Virus record (IMG/VR): IMGVR_UViG_3300046516_000543
Location: 1-53,224 of that record
Direction: 5' to 3' (one strand)
Source: a virus
Length of the DNA stretch: 53,224 nucleotides
Made by a program: the position numbers and the translations under genes. Under the pieces are notes generated by a model. That model was not told where the DNA came from. It ran no database searches and saw only the letters and a list, made by a program, of their open reading frames with translations. Every line of letters begins with the position of its first letter. The stretch's first letter is position 1. Shown here in pieces: positions 13,448 to 21,789 of this stretch.

Positions 13448-13900
13448 TTAGTCCATCCGGGAATTCGAGTAGGCCTTCACGCCCAGTTCCTCGACCAGCA
13501 CTCTGGCCATCGCGGCGGCGCAGGCCTCTTTCCGTTCCATCGACTGTCCGAACGCGGACACCCAGATGTCGACGCCGCCGTAGTAGGCCTTGCGCGCCAA
13601 TTTATTTTTGACGAGCCACTTGGCGAACGAGCAGTTGCCGGGGCTCACGTTGACCCAGGCGAAACCGCAGACGCCCTCGGGCTCGACCCACTGCTGCACG
13701 GCGGGCGAATTGTCATTCAGCGGATTGGCGTGCTGCGTCACCACCATGGTCCGGGGCTTCGCGGCCTCACCAGCGGCCTTGCCTGCTGCGGCGGCCTTGT
13801 TATAGGCGGCCTCAAACTTGCCGTACCGCGCCTTCCGTTCGACCGATTCTGCCGCGATCTTTTCGCGGAGACTGCCGTACTGGGCTGTTTTGTCCAACAT
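13448..13900 (-). CDS. Hypothetical protein
   Basis: A 150-residue protein. The N-terminal third is an Ala/Lys-rich helix (Y-N-K-A-A-A-A-G-K-A-A-G-E-A-A). The rest is mixed, with G-V-C-G-F-A-W-V-N-V-S-P-G-N-C-S-F-A-K-W, a segment seen in phage hypotheticals (recalled). It is the first gene after promoter copy 4, with AGGAG 8 bases upstream. Function unknown. Confidence 0.68.
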   Translation of the reverse strand: MLDKTAQYGSLREKIAAESVERKARYGKFEAAYNKAAAAGKAAGEAAKPRTMVVTQHANPLNDNSPAVQQWVEPEGVCGFAWVNVSPGNCSFAKWLVKNKLARKAYYGGVDIWVSAFGQSMERKEACAAAMARVLVEELGVKAYSNSRMD

Positions 13901-13928
13901 GAAACTTTCTCCTGTTTCCTACCCAACG

Positions 13929-13957
13929 TATATAGGTCGAAACGGCCTATACGTCAA
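13929..13957 (-). promoter_or_regulatory. Regulon promoter/operator copy 4
   Basis: Minus-strand TTGACG (13952-13957), 17-bp spacer, TATATA (13929-13934). The TGA in the -35 is also the stop codon of the upstream gene (13954-14154). It drives the 13900-to-12408 operon. Confidence 0.87.
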
Positions 13958-14154
13958 GGGGTCGTGGTCAAGGAAAACGGGACCGTGGGGGTGACGTAGA
14001 CCCAGTGGCTGTCCTCGTTGTTCCAGACGCCCCAGCCGCCCTTGCTTCGACGTTCCATCGCCGCATAGAGATCGCGGCCACAGGGGCGCTTGGCTTGGTT
14101 CTGGTCGACCCAGCGATGGGCCGCGAGAGCGTCAACGACATATCCTTCGGTCAT
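13954..14154 (-). CDS. Hypothetical protein
   Basis: A 66-residue protein starting in an ATGA overlap. It has Q-A-K-R-P-C-G-R-D-L-Y-A-A-M-E-R and W-G-V-W-N-N-E-D-S-H-W-V-Y-V. The last codons (T-T-P-stop) lie inside promoter copy 4. No family recognised. Confidence 0.65.
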   Translation of the reverse strand: MTEGYVVDALAAHRWVDQNQAKRPCGRDLYAAMERRSKGGWGVWNNEDSHWVYVTPTVPFSLTTTP

Positions 14155-14312
14155 CGGGTTTTCCTCGCGCAATACTCGTCGTAGGCGGCGCGCAGCTTGT
14201 CGTAGCTGACGCGGAACATTCGGGCGGCACGGCCGCAGGCATCCGGGAACTCTTCGCCGTCAACGACTATCGCGTTGATCAGCCAATTCAGGGCGTTATC
14301 GGTACGGGTCAT
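14151..14312 (-). CDS. Small hypothetical protein
   Basis: A 53-residue ORF (M-T-R-T-D-N-A-L-N-W-L ... Y-C-A-R-K-T-R) with a start overlapping the upstream gene by 17 bases and an ATGA overlap downstream. The R-M-F-R-V-S-Y-D-K-L-R-A-A-Y segment resembles a DNA-contacting helix; no family recognised. Confidence 0.6.
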   Translation of the reverse strand: MTRTDNALNWLINAIVVDGEEFPDACGRAARMFRVSYDKLRAAYDEYCARKTR

Positions 14313-14448
14313 TTTCCTCTTCCTTCTTCAGTGGGCGTTCGTTCCAGCCGGGTGGCGGCGGGGCGTAGACCGCGCGGCCAGCCTCTTCGGCGATCTCACG
14401 CTTCTCGCGTTCCTTTCGTTCGATGTCCCAGATGATCCAGGGCTTCAT
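14296..14448 (-). CDS. Small charged hypothetical protein
   Basis: A 50-residue ORF beginning M-K-P-W-I-I-W-D-I-E-R-K and continuing with a Glu/Arg/Lys helix and A-P-P-P-P-G-W-N-E-R. It is ATGA-coupled to the first gene of the operon. The composition and overlaps support expression; function unknown. Confidence 0.6.
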   Translation of the reverse strand: MKPWIIWDIERKEREKREIAEEAGRAVYAPPPPGWNERPLKKEEENDPYR

Positions 14449-14594
14449 GCGGCCTCCAGGTGAAGCACCACGTTGGCCTCGGCCTCCAGCCGGGCAATGC
14501 GCGCCTCGTATCCAGCGACCCCTTTGCCGATGGCGTTGAACGCCAGGACGTAAAGCTCGGCCAGTTCGGCGCGGATCGTTTCGTAGCGGCCCAT
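14445..14594 (-). CDS. Small helical hypothetical protein, first in operon
   Basis: A 49-residue ORF (M-G-R-Y-E-T-I-R-A-E-L ... V-L-H-L-E-A-A), predicted entirely helical with heptad-like Leu/Ala spacing. The AGAGGAGA ribosome-binding site and promoter copy 5 (14617-14645) directly upstream make it the first gene of this operon. No family recognised. Confidence 0.62.
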   Translation of the reverse strand: MGRYETIRAELAELYVLAFNAIGKGVAGYEARIARLEAEANVVLHLEAA

Positions 14595-14616
14595 TCGTCT
14601 CTCCTCTTACACAGTC

Positions 14617-14645
14617 AATATAGGCAAATACGGCCTATACGTCAA
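14617..14645 (-). promoter_or_regulatory. Regulon promoter/operator copy 5
   Basis: Minus-strand TTGACG (14640-14645), 17-bp spacer, TATATT (14617-14622). The right arm is weakened (TGCCTATA). It drives the 14594-to-13954 operon and faces the capsid gene. Confidence 0.83.
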
Positions 14646-14651
14646 GTAGAC

Positions 14652-14670
14652 GGGCGTAATAATTACGTCC
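14652..14670. promoter_or_regulatory. Inverted repeat in the divergent region
   Basis: CGTAAT-A-ATTACG is perfect, extended by GG/CC pairs on both sides. It lies between promoter copy 5 and the capsid ribosome-binding site. Possible operator for capsid expression; no clear plus-strand promoter is seen. Confidence 0.35.
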
Positions 14671-14700
14671 CGCTAAGTGCTTGTAAACATGGAGGTTTCC

Positions 14701-16818
14701 ATGACGATCGCGGCGTTGAAGCGTAAGGAATGCACGCCAGAAGACGATGAGTCTGAAGAGGACTTCATGGATCGCTGCACCAGCGAGACGGGAGACGAAG
14801 ACGCTTGCTCGCTCGCCTGGGACGAGCGCCGCGCGCGCGACGTGCGCCACCGCACCCATGTCTCGCCTGCCAGCGGCTTCGAATTCATTCTGTCGGACGC
14901 GACGCCGGATCGCATGGGCGACGTGATCGTCGCCGAAGGCTGGGACTTAAAGAACTTCCTGAAGAACCCCATCGCGCTGTTCAATCACAACAGCAACTTC
15001 CCCATCGGCAAGTGGAAAAATCTGCGCGTCGTGAAAGGTGAACTGCGTGGTCATCTGGAGATGGCCCCGGCTGGCACCTCCGAACGCATCGACGAAATCC
15101 GCAGGCTGGTCGAGGCCGACATTCTCCGCGCCACCAGCGTCGGCTTCCGTCCCATCGAATCCGAACCGCGCGACAAGAACAACAAGATGAGCGGTGAACT
15201 GTTTCGTAAATCCGAGTTGGTCGAGACATCGCTGGTCGCGGTGCCCGCCAACCCGAATGCGTTGGCAGTCGCAAAGTCACTGCACATTTCCCGCGACACG
15301 GTCGCAATGGTCTTTGCCGGGCAAGGCAACAAGAAAGATCAGGTCGACAAGCACGTCGCGGCTTCAACGGCGGGCAAGCCGAAACGTCTCGTACAAAAGA
15401 GTACGAATATGTCTCCCCTCACCAAACGGATCGAGGACACCCAGCAAAGGCTGGTGAGCCTCAAGGATCAACTGACTCAGCATCTCGAAACCGTCGACGA
15501 CGAGAACGTCACCGACGCCGACCTGACGATGACTCAGGAACTCAACAAGAAAATTGCCGACCAGGAGAAGGCGCTGGAGGCCCTGAAGGACGCCGAGACG
15601 AAGCTCGCCAAGAAGACCGGCGACGACGATGGTGTCACTGGCAGCAGCGGCAGCGGCACCCACATCGTTGTCAACAGTGGCAACGGCAGGCGGCCCGCTG
15701 GGCTCGCAGCGAAGAAACTGCAGCCGATTGAGTTCCTGGTCCGCGCTGGCACTGTTCGCGCCATCGCTCGCTCGATGAACCTCTCTGTCGATGACGCTCG
15801 CCAGAAAATCTATGGCGACGACGAGACGACCAAGGTGATCTGCGATCTCACCTTGAAGGCTGCGGTGTCCCCGGCAATCACTACGGTTGGCGGTTGGGCT
15901 GCAGAGTTGGTGCAGCAGATCGTCGCCGATCTGATGCCGACGCTGCTGCCGTCCGCTGTGTACCCGACGCTGTCGGGCATGGGGCTGAAGCTGTCCTTCG
16001 GGCGCAACGGCCGGATCATCATCCCGACCCGCAACGTGACGCCCAGCATCGCTGGCTCGTTCGTCGGTGAAGGTCAGCCGATCCCGGTGCGTATCGCGGG
16101 CTTCACCAGCCAGACGCTGGTGCCGAAGAAAATGGCGGTCATCACGACCTGGACCCGTGAGATGGACGAGCACAGCGTGCCCGCCATCGAAGGTCTGCTG
16201 CGTGACGCCATCCAGCAAGACACGGCGATCTCCATCGACACGGTGCTGCTCGACGCCAACGCGGCGACCAGCATCCGTCCGGCCGGACTTCGCAACGGCG
16301 TTGCTGGCCTCACGCCTACGGCGGCGGGCGGCTTCAATGCTCTCGTCGGCGATCTGAAGCAACTGACCGGAGCCATCCTGACGGCCACGAACGGAAATAT
16401 CCGCAACATGGTCTTCATCATGAACCCGCAGCAGGCTCTGAGCATTTCGTTCATCCAGCCTCCGGTCCCGGGCGGGTTGTTCCCGTTCGCGGCGGAAATC
16501 AATGCCGGTCGCCTCAACGGGCATCCGGTGATCCAGTCCGGCACCGTGCCGCTTGGCACCGTGCTGTGTCTCGACGCGGCCGATTTCGTTTCGATCAGTG
16601 GCGACACGCCGAGGTTCGAGATCAGCGATCAGGCCACGTTGCACATGGAAGACACAGCGCCGTTGCAGTTGGCGGCGGCAGGCACTCCCGCTGTCGTGGC
16701 GGCACCAGCGCAGTCGATGTTCCAGACCGACTCGCTCGCGCTTCGCCTGATCCTCCCGATGAACTGGGTCGTGCGGCGCGCAGGCGTCGTGTCCTGGGTC
16801 GCGGGCGTCACTTGGTAG
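14701..16818 (+). CDS. Fused prohead protease and major capsid protein (HK97 type)
   Basis: A 705-residue protein with GGAGG 5 bases before the ATG. Residues 23-40 hold the Cys/Trp module M23-x2-C26 ... C36-x3-W40. Residues 50-225 are an HK97-family U35 serine protease, with catalytic His in L-F-N-H96-N-S and Ser in A-T-S146-V-G-F. A Gln/Lys-rich coiled coil (about 240-315) matches the scaffolding delta region. Residues 340-705 are the HK97-fold capsid protein (G-G-W-A-A-E-L-V, F-V-G-E-G-Q-P-I-P-V). An internal ATG at 15409 could give separate capsid or scaffold protein, but its ribosome-binding site is weak. Protease and capsid are usually separate genes. Confidence 0.92.
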   Translation: MTIAALKRKECTPEDDESEEDFMDRCTSETGDEDACSLAWDERRARDVRHRTHVSPASGFEFILSDATPDRMGDVIVAEGWDLKNFLKNPIALFNHNSNFPIGKWKNLRVVKGELRGHLEMAPAGTSERIDEIRRLVEADILRATSVGFRPIESEPRDKNNKMSGELFRKSELVETSLVAVPANPNALAVAKSLHISRDTVAMVFAGQGNKKDQVDKHVAASTAGKPKRLVQKSTNMSPLTKRIEDTQQRLVSLKDQLTQHLETVDDENVTDADLTMTQELNKKIADQEKALEALKDAETKLAKKTGDDDGVTGSSGSGTHIVVNSGNGRRPAGLAAKKLQPIEFLVRAGTVRAIARSMNLSVDDARQKIYGDDETTKVICDLTLKAAVSPAITTVGGWAAELVQQIVADLMPTLLPSAVYPTLSGMGLKLSFGRNGRIIIPTRNVTPSIAGSFVGEGQPIPVRIAGFTSQTLVPKKMAVITTWTREMDEHSVPAIEGLLRDAIQQDTAISIDTVLLDANAATSIRPAGLRNGVAGLTPTAAGGFNALVGDLKQLTGAILTATNGNIRNMVFIMNPQQALSISFIQPPVPGGLFPFAAEINAGRLNGHPVIQSGTVPLGTVLCLDAADFVSISGDTPRFEISDQATLHMEDTAPLQLAAAGTPAVVAAPAQSMFQTDSLALRLILPMNWVVRRAGVVSWVAGVTW

Positions 16819-16850
16819 ACCGGCGGTAACGTCCTCCCCCGCTGGTGTTG

Positions 16851-16885
16851 GGTGGTCGCCGTTTCTCAGGTTTGCGGCGATCACC
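16851..16885 (+). terminator. Hairpin after the capsid gene (partial terminator)
   Basis: An 11-bp stem (GGTGGTCGCCG with CGGCGATCACC, one G-U pair) and a 13-base loop, followed by TTCCTTTG. The weak T-run suggests attenuation or mRNA protection rather than full termination. Confidence 0.5.
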
Positions 16886-16918
16886 TTCCTTTGAAAACAG
16901 CAACTGAAGAGTTGTCAC

Positions 16919-17992
16919 TTGACCTCAGTCGTCATGAGCGGTGCCGTTGTTGCTTCGCAGTTCCTCGACATCGGCATCGCTCATTTCAAGCGCAATCAGT
17001 TTCGCGAGGCGCTTGCGCATTTCGATGCGTCGATCAAGCTCGCGCCCAGCGATCCCTACGCACGCTGGAACCGGGCGACAGCCTTGCTTTCGCTTGGCGA
17101 GTACGAGCGCGGATTTATCGAGCACGATGAAGCGTGGGAGAATTTCAAGGTTATCGGCGGCTTCAGCCCGGTCGCCGATGAAGACATTGACCGGCTCAAG
17201 GCCATGCCGATCTGGCGCGGCGAAAGCGGCGCTCGTGTTCTGTTCTATCATGACATGGGCCTGGGCGACGCCATCATGGCGTTCCGCTATCTGCGCGAAC
17301 TGGTCCGGCGCACATCCAAGCTGACGCTGGTGATCGATTGGCCGCTGGCGCGGCTGGCGCGGCAGTTTGGCGTCGAGGTTGTCAGCGGGGTGCCCGCCGA
17401 TCTTTCTCAATACGATTCCCGGCTTCCGTTTTTCAGCGTGATGTCGGCGCTGCAGCAGACCGCCGAGACGATCCCCAACGAGCCGTACATTTTCAGACAC
17501 CACTGGTGCCGGTCCGGCGACAAAATCGGCGTCGCTTGGTCGGGCCGAACGCAGACCGCGTTTTCGGCCGAACGCTTTTTGCCGATGATCAATCACGATG
17601 GCTTCAAGCTCTATGCGCTGCAGACCGGACAAACCATCGATGGCGTCGAGCCGCTGAAGCCTGGATGCGACTTCGCCGATCTGGCCGACCGTATCGCCGA
17701 GATGGATCACATCATCAGCGTCGACACGGCGGCGATCCATCTCGCGGGCGCGATGGGTCATCCTTCCGCGCATCTCGTGCTGCCGTTCTTATCGGATTGG
17801 CGCTGGTGGCACACCGCGCGCTGGTACCCGTCCTTGCACACCTATCGACAGCCAACGCCGGACGACTGGTCGACACCGTTCGCCCGGCTCAATGAAGCAG
17901 CTTTCAACCCAAGAGGAGTAGCAGATGGCAGATGTCGACACTCACAAGAAGGAAGATATGACTCCGACGCCGACGCAGGCCCAGTTGGATGA
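16919..17992 (+). CDS. TPR-glycosyltransferase family 9-like protein
   Basis: A 357-residue protein from a TTG start (GAAGAG upstream); an ATG at 16934 is the alternative. Residues 15-75 are TPR-like (A-L-A-H-F-D-A-S-I-K-L-A-P-S-D-P). The rest has the two halves of a GT9/heptosyltransferase-like fold: V-L-F-Y-H-D-M-G-L-G-D-A-I and, near 245-285, I-I-S-V-D-T-A-A-I-H-L-A-G-A-M-G-H-P followed by D-W-R-W. Such TPR-GT proteins often modify surface glycans or proteins. The position between capsid and portal suggests a virion or host-surface target. The 3' end runs 68 bases into the next gene. Confidence 0.8.
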   Translation: MTSVVMSGAVVASQFLDIGIAHFKRNQFREALAHFDASIKLAPSDPYARWNRATALLSLGEYERGFIEHDEAWENFKVIGGFSPVADEDIDRLKAMPIWRGESGARVLFYHDMGLGDAIMAFRYLRELVRRTSKLTLVIDWPLARLARQFGVEVVSGVPADLSQYDSRLPFFSVMSALQQTAETIPNEPYIFRHHWCRSGDKIGVAWSGRTQTAFSAERFLPMINHDGFKLYALQTGQTIDGVEPLKPGCDFADLADRIAEMDHIISVDTAAIHLAGAMGHPSAHLVLPFLSDWRWWHTARWYPSLHTYRQPTPDDWSTPFARLNEAAFNPRGVADGRCRHSQEGRYDSDADAGPVG

Positions 17993-18368
17993 AGCCACGG
18001 GCGGCAAGGATCACAAGACGGTACGGCCCAAGGCACCGGAGGCAGTGCCGCCATTCCCGTCTCAGAAAGAGAACGACGAAATGAAGTGCGCGGCGCTCGG
18101 TACGACCCTGGAGAAAGAGAACGAGCGGCGCGAGGCCGAGAAGAAGGCCGCCAGCAGCAAGGGCTCCAAGTCCGCGCCGGAAGACATGACGCCGACGCCG
18201 ACGCAAGAGGAAAACGATGCCGCCAAGAAGGCGGTGATGTACCAGCCTGAAGACAATCCCGGCACCGGCACCGATCCGCAGAAGACGGCGACGCCGAAGT
18301 CCAGGCACGTCGAGGCGGCAAAGCCGTCTGGCTACAACACACGCTCGACGGAAGCGAAGTCGGAATAG
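17925..18368 (+). CDS. Low-complexity head-module protein with a duplicated TPTPTQ motif
   Basis: A 147-residue, highly charged protein, probably largely disordered. The segment D-M-T-P-T-P-T-Q occurs twice (near residues 11 and 87), each followed by an Asn/Asp/Ala segment; a third diverged copy is P-P-F-P-S-Q-K-E-N-D-E. AGGAG lies about 6 bases before the ATG. It lies between the glycosyltransferase and portal. A scaffold-like or glycan-acceptor role is possible but not supported by a family match. Confidence 0.68.
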   Translation: MADVDTHKKEDMTPTPTQAQLDEATGGKDHKTVRPKAPEAVPPFPSQKENDEMKCAALGTTLEKENERREAEKKAASSKGSKSAPEDMTPTPTQEENDAAKKAVMYQPEDNPGTGTDPQKTATPKSRHVEAAKPSGYNTRSTEAKSE

Positions 18369-18374
18369 TCGGCG

Positions 18375-19838
18375 GTGGCCAACTTCCTGTCGCGCAACTT
18401 GTCGCGAATCTTTAGCCCTCGCGTCAAAGGCGAGGGCGGGGTTCGTCCTGGTCCGTACCATCTGCCGGTGACCGGCGGCTGGTTGCCTGACGGTGCGCCA
18501 TGGAACTGGTGGCAAACCGGCATGGACCCCTATAGCGGCGGCAACGGCGCGATGGTCGAGGCCTGCATCGCAGCCTATGCGCAAACCACTGCGATGTGCC
18601 CCGGTGACCACTGGCGGCTCAACGATGACGGCGGTCGCGAGCGGGTTACCAACTCGGCGCTATCGCGCATCCTGCGCGCGCCGAATTCCTATCAGTCGCC
18701 GTCCGACTTCATGCTGAATCTGACGCGCTCGCTTTACATGGAGGGCAATGCCTACGCGCTGGCGCTGCGCAACGACCGCTACGAGATCGACGAACTGCAC
18801 TTGATGGACCCGAATTTGAGCCGTCCGCACGTCGCGACGACCGGCGACATTTTCTATTCGCTGGCTGGCAACGATGTGGTCGAGCGGGTGATCAACCAGG
18901 AGCTTATGGTGCCGCAGCGCGACGTGCTGCACGTCCGGCTGCATGTCGTCAGGAATCGCATTCCGTTTCCGCTGGTTGGCGAGACGCCGATTGCAGCGGC
19001 GATGCAGGACATCGCGACATCGAACGCGATCACCCAGCAGCAGCTTCAGTTCTATCTGAACCAAGCGCGGCCTTCGCAAGTGCTTGGTACCGATCTGGTG
19101 CTCGACAAGGATCAGGTCCAGTTCATCCGCGACCGCTGGAACGAGCAGAGCAAGGGTCTGCAGGCGGGCGGCACGCCGATCTTGACCGCAGGCCTGAAGC
19201 CGTACCCGCTGTCTTCGGACACCAAGGACGCCGAAATCGCCGAGATGATGAAGCTGACCGAACAGCGCATCGCTTTGGCGTTCCGCATCCCGCTGCAGAT
19301 TTTCGGCATCGGCGGCACGCCGTTCGGTTCGACCGAGTTGCTGATGCAGTCCTGGATCGCTAGCGGGCTCGGCTTTGCGCTCAACCACATCGAGGAGGCA
19401 TTCGGCCTGACGTTCCAGCTTGAAGGCCAGCCCGACGAGTACGTCGAGTTCGACACCAAGGCGCTGCTGCGGTCGGCGTTCAAGGACAGAATTGCTGGCC
19501 TCGCGCAGGCGGTTCAGGGCGGCATCTTCTCGCCGAACGAAGCCCGCGCCGAAGAGAGTCTGAAGAAGGCCAAGTTCGGCGACGAGCCGCGCGTTCAGCA
19601 GCAAGTCGTCCCGCTGTCGGCGGCGGGAGCAATTCCAGCGGCACCGGGAGCACCAGGAGCGCCACCGGCACTGCCGGGAGCCGGACCGCCAGGAGCACGA
19701 CCGGCGCTGCCTGCACCGGCCAACGATCAACCAGCAAAGCCACCGACAACGGCGAAGGATTACGACGATGTCGTTGCAACCGAACGAAGACACATCCTCG
19801 CACGCGCCGCTTACCACGATGCACGAAGCAACGCTTGA
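18375..19838 (+). CDS. Portal protein (HK97 family)
   Basis: A 487-residue protein from a GTG start. It forms the dodecameric vertex through which DNA enters and leaves. The HK97 portal pattern is seen in [23 protein letters not shown], and the clip/stem region [15 protein letters not shown] Pro/Ala/Gly-rich C-terminal tail (about 415-465) precedes a short basic end. The 3' end overlaps the collagen-like gene by 71 bases. The portal lies downstream of the capsid gene, opposite to the usual portal-protease-capsid order. Confidence 0.92.
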   Translation: MANFLSRNLSRIFSPRVKGEGGVRPGPYHLPVTGGWLPDGAPWNWWQTGMDPYSGGNGAMVEACIAAYAQTTAMCPGDHWRLNDDGGRERVTNSALSRILRAPNSYQSPSDFMLNLTRSLYMEGNAYALALRNDRYEIDELHLMDPNLSRPHVATTGDIFYSLAGNDVVERVINQELMVPQRDVLHVRLHVVRNRIPFPLVGETPIAAAMQDIATSNAITQQQLQFYLNQARPSQVLGTDLVLDKDQVQFIRDRWNEQSKGLQAGGTPILTAGLKPYPLSSDTKDAEIAEMMKLTEQRIALAFRIPLQIFGIGGTPFGSTELLMQSWIASGLGFALNHIEEAFGLTFQLEGQPDEYVEFDTKALLRSAFKDRIAGLAQAVQGGIFSPNEARAEESLKKAKFGDEPRVQQQVVPLSAAGAIPAAPGAPGAPPALPGAGPPGARPALPAPANDQPAKPPTTAKDYDDVVATERRHILARAAYHDARSNA

Positions 19839-21165
19839 CGCGCTGCGCGATGCACTGGGTCAGGTCGTTTCCGACCACCGCAAGCAGTGGGATCGCGAGC
19901 GTGCGCTGATCGAGGCACAGGCGCGCACCGTCATTGCGGAGCTACGGGCCGAGACTGTCGAGCTTCGGTCGCTGCTGGAGAAAAACTTCAACGAACGGAT
20001 GGCCGCACTGCGTGACGGTGCGCCCGGTGCGCCGGGCACTGTCGGCGATCAGGGCGAGCGTGGTCCACAGGGCGAGCCCGGTCCGCAAGGCGAACAAGGC
20101 GAACGCGGACCGCCGGGCGAGAACGGTCAGCATGGCCAGCATGGAGCGCGCGGCGAGAAGGGTGCGACCGGCGAGCGCGGTGAAAGAGGCGAGCAGGGTC
20201 TGACGGTCAAGGGCGATCCTGGTGATCCTGGCGAGCGTGGTGAGCCCGGATTGCCGGGTGAGCGCGGCGAGCACGGTCTGCCGGGTGAACGTGGCGAGCG
20301 TGGTGAAAAAGGCGAGCGCGGCGAGCCTGGGCTGACCGTCAAGGGTGATCCTGGAGTGGCTGGCGAGCGCGGCCCGGCCGGTGAGCCCGGTGGACGCGGC
20401 GATCCAGGTCCACGCGGCGAGAACGGCCAGCACGGCGCACGCGGCGAGAAAGGTATGCCCGGCGAGCGTGGCGAGAAGGGAGATCGAGGCGAGCGCGGGG
20501 AGCCCGGTCTGACCATCAAGGGCGATCCCGGCGAGCACGGTGAGCAGGGCGAGCGCGGCGAACCCGGAGCGCCCGGAGCGCCCGGTCCGCGTGGCGAGCT
20601 TGGTGTGCGCGGCGAGCCCGGCATTCCTGGGGAGCGTGGCGAGCGTGGCCCAATGGGAACGCTGCCGCGTGTCAAAGTCTGGGGGCCGGGCGTGCATTAT
20701 GAAGGTGATGTCGTCGTTGCAGACGGTGCCACCTATCAGGCCGACTGCGACACCGCCGAGGTACCGGGCGAAGGCAAGGATTGGATATGCCTCGCCCGAT
20801 CTGGCCGCGATGGCGCAACGCCGAAGGTGCGCGGCCTGTTCAGTGCAACCGAGAAATATCGGGCGCTGAACATAGTGGCGCTGAACGGCGGCAGCTTCAT
20901 CGCCCGCAAGGACGATCCTGGCCCATGCCCCGGCGACGGCTGGCAACTGATCGCGTCGCAAGGCAAGGCCGGACCGAAGGGCGAGCGCGGCTTGCGCGGT
21001 GAGCTTGGCCAGCGCGGCGAACGTGGCGAGCCAGCGCCGCTGATCGTTCGGTGGAAGCTCGACCAGTCTGCTTACGCAGCGGTGCCGGTGCTGTCGGACG
21101 GCAGCGAAGGTCCGACGCTGGAGCTTCGGTCGCTGTTCGAACAATTCGAGATGGAGATCAGGTGA
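19768..21165 (+). CDS. Collagen-like fibre with carbohydrate-binding-like modules
   Basis: A 465-residue protein starting inside the portal gene (GAAGGA upstream). Residues 18-85 form a coiled coil. Residues 88-305 are Gly-X-Y triplets, interrupted at regular intervals by L-T-V-K-G-D-P-G or L-T-I-K-G-D-P-G (three times). Two modules of the W/Y-G-D-V-V-x-G-x-x-Y type follow ([13 protein letters not shown] and [16 protein letters not shown]), like CBM5/12-like domains. A short second collagen stretch precedes the end. A trimeric fibre, probably on the head or neck, is inferred from neighbours. Confidence 0.82.
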   Translation: MSLQPNEDTSSHAPLTTMHEATLDALRDALGQVVSDHRKQWDRERALIEAQARTVIAELRAETVELRSLLEKNFNERMAALRDGAPGAPGTVGDQGERGPQGEPGPQGEQGERGPPGENGQHGQHGARGEKGATGERGERGEQGLTVKGDPGDPGERGEPGLPGERGEHGLPGERGERGEKGERGEPGLTVKGDPGVAGERGPAGEPGGRGDPGPRGENGQHGARGEKGMPGERGEKGDRGERGEPGLTIKGDPGEHGEQGERGEPGAPGAPGPRGELGVRGEPGIPGERGERGPMGTLPRVKVWGPGVHYEGDVVVADGATYQADCDTAEVPGEGKDWICLARSGRDGATPKVRGLFSATEKYRALNIVALNGGSFIARKDDPGPCPGDGWQLIASQGKAGPKGERGLRGELGQRGERGEPAPLIVRWKLDQSAYAAVPVLSDGSEGPTLELRSLFEQFEMEIR

Positions 21166-21788
21166 TGGCCGATGTGACGGTCAAAGTCCTGGAGCCTGCG
21201 ACCGAGTTCGACTTCATGACCTTGGACGAGATCAAGGTTGCGCTCGGCATTGCGCCGACCGCCGTGAACCCGACCACCGACGCGCAACTGGAATGGATGA
21301 TCAGCACCAACTCGGCGGTGATCGCGCGGTTGTGCAACAGGGTGTTCGCCAAAGAGAAAGTCCAGGAGACATGGCGCTGCCAGCAACCTCGCCGCAGCTT
21401 CCTGTCGCATTGGCCGGTGAAGACCGCCGACATCGAGAGCGTCACCACCAACGGCACCGACAATGTTGACTACGAGCTTGAAGAAGACTCCGGCAAGTTG
21501 TCGATCTTCAGCGGGCGCGTCGAGCCGATCATCATCACCTATACCGGCGGCTACGAATTGCCGGAAGAGGCCCCGCTGGAGCTTAAGCAGGCCTGCACCC
21601 TGATGGTGGCGACCGAGAAGGCCGAACTGTCGTTCACGGCGGTGAGCGGCATTAGAATGATCGCCCACAAAGAAAAGCGCGTCATGTTTCAGTCGACGCC
21701 GAAGACTCCAGGCGCGGGTGGCATCGGTGCGGGCGTGTCCGCGCCAGTGCAGGCAATCCTGTCGCACTTCATCAGGTACTGGGTCTGA
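21165..21788 (+). CDS. Head-tail connector (gp6-like)
   Basis: A 207-residue protein in a TGATG overlap with the fibre gene. The opening F-D-F-M-T-L-D-E-I-K-V-A-L-G and the W-M-I-S-T-N-S-A-V-I-A-R-L-C-N-R helix, followed by a beta region (P-I-I-I-T-Y-T-G-G-Y-E-L-P) and a last helix, match HK97 gp6/SPP1 gp15-type connectors, which form the ring below the portal. The position agrees. Confidence 0.8.
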   Translation: MADVTVKVLEPATEFDFMTLDEIKVALGIAPTAVNPTTDAQLEWMISTNSAVIARLCNRVFAKEKVQETWRCQQPRRSFLSHWPVKTADIESVTTNGTDNVDYELEEDSGKLSIFSGRVEPIIITYTGGYELPEEAPLELKQACTLMVATEKAELSFTAVSGIRMIAHKEKRVMFQSTPKTPGAGGIGAGVSAPVQAILSHFIRYWV

Positions 21789-21789
21789 C

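Noticed and set aside
15364-16884. A 506-codon open frame on the minus strand opposite the capsid gene
   Set aside because: Arg/His/Asp-rich composition, no ribosome-binding site, and entirely antisense to the well-supported protease-capsid gene. It is a GC-rich codon shadow. The same applies to the 521-codon frame opposite the sheath, the 445-codon frame opposite the ART gene and the 400-codon frame opposite the collagen gene.
20000-20680. Short repeated DNA units resembling a CRISPR or tandem repeat array
   Set aside because: They encode Gly-X-Y collagen triplets in one frame with 9-base periodicity and no constant spacers.
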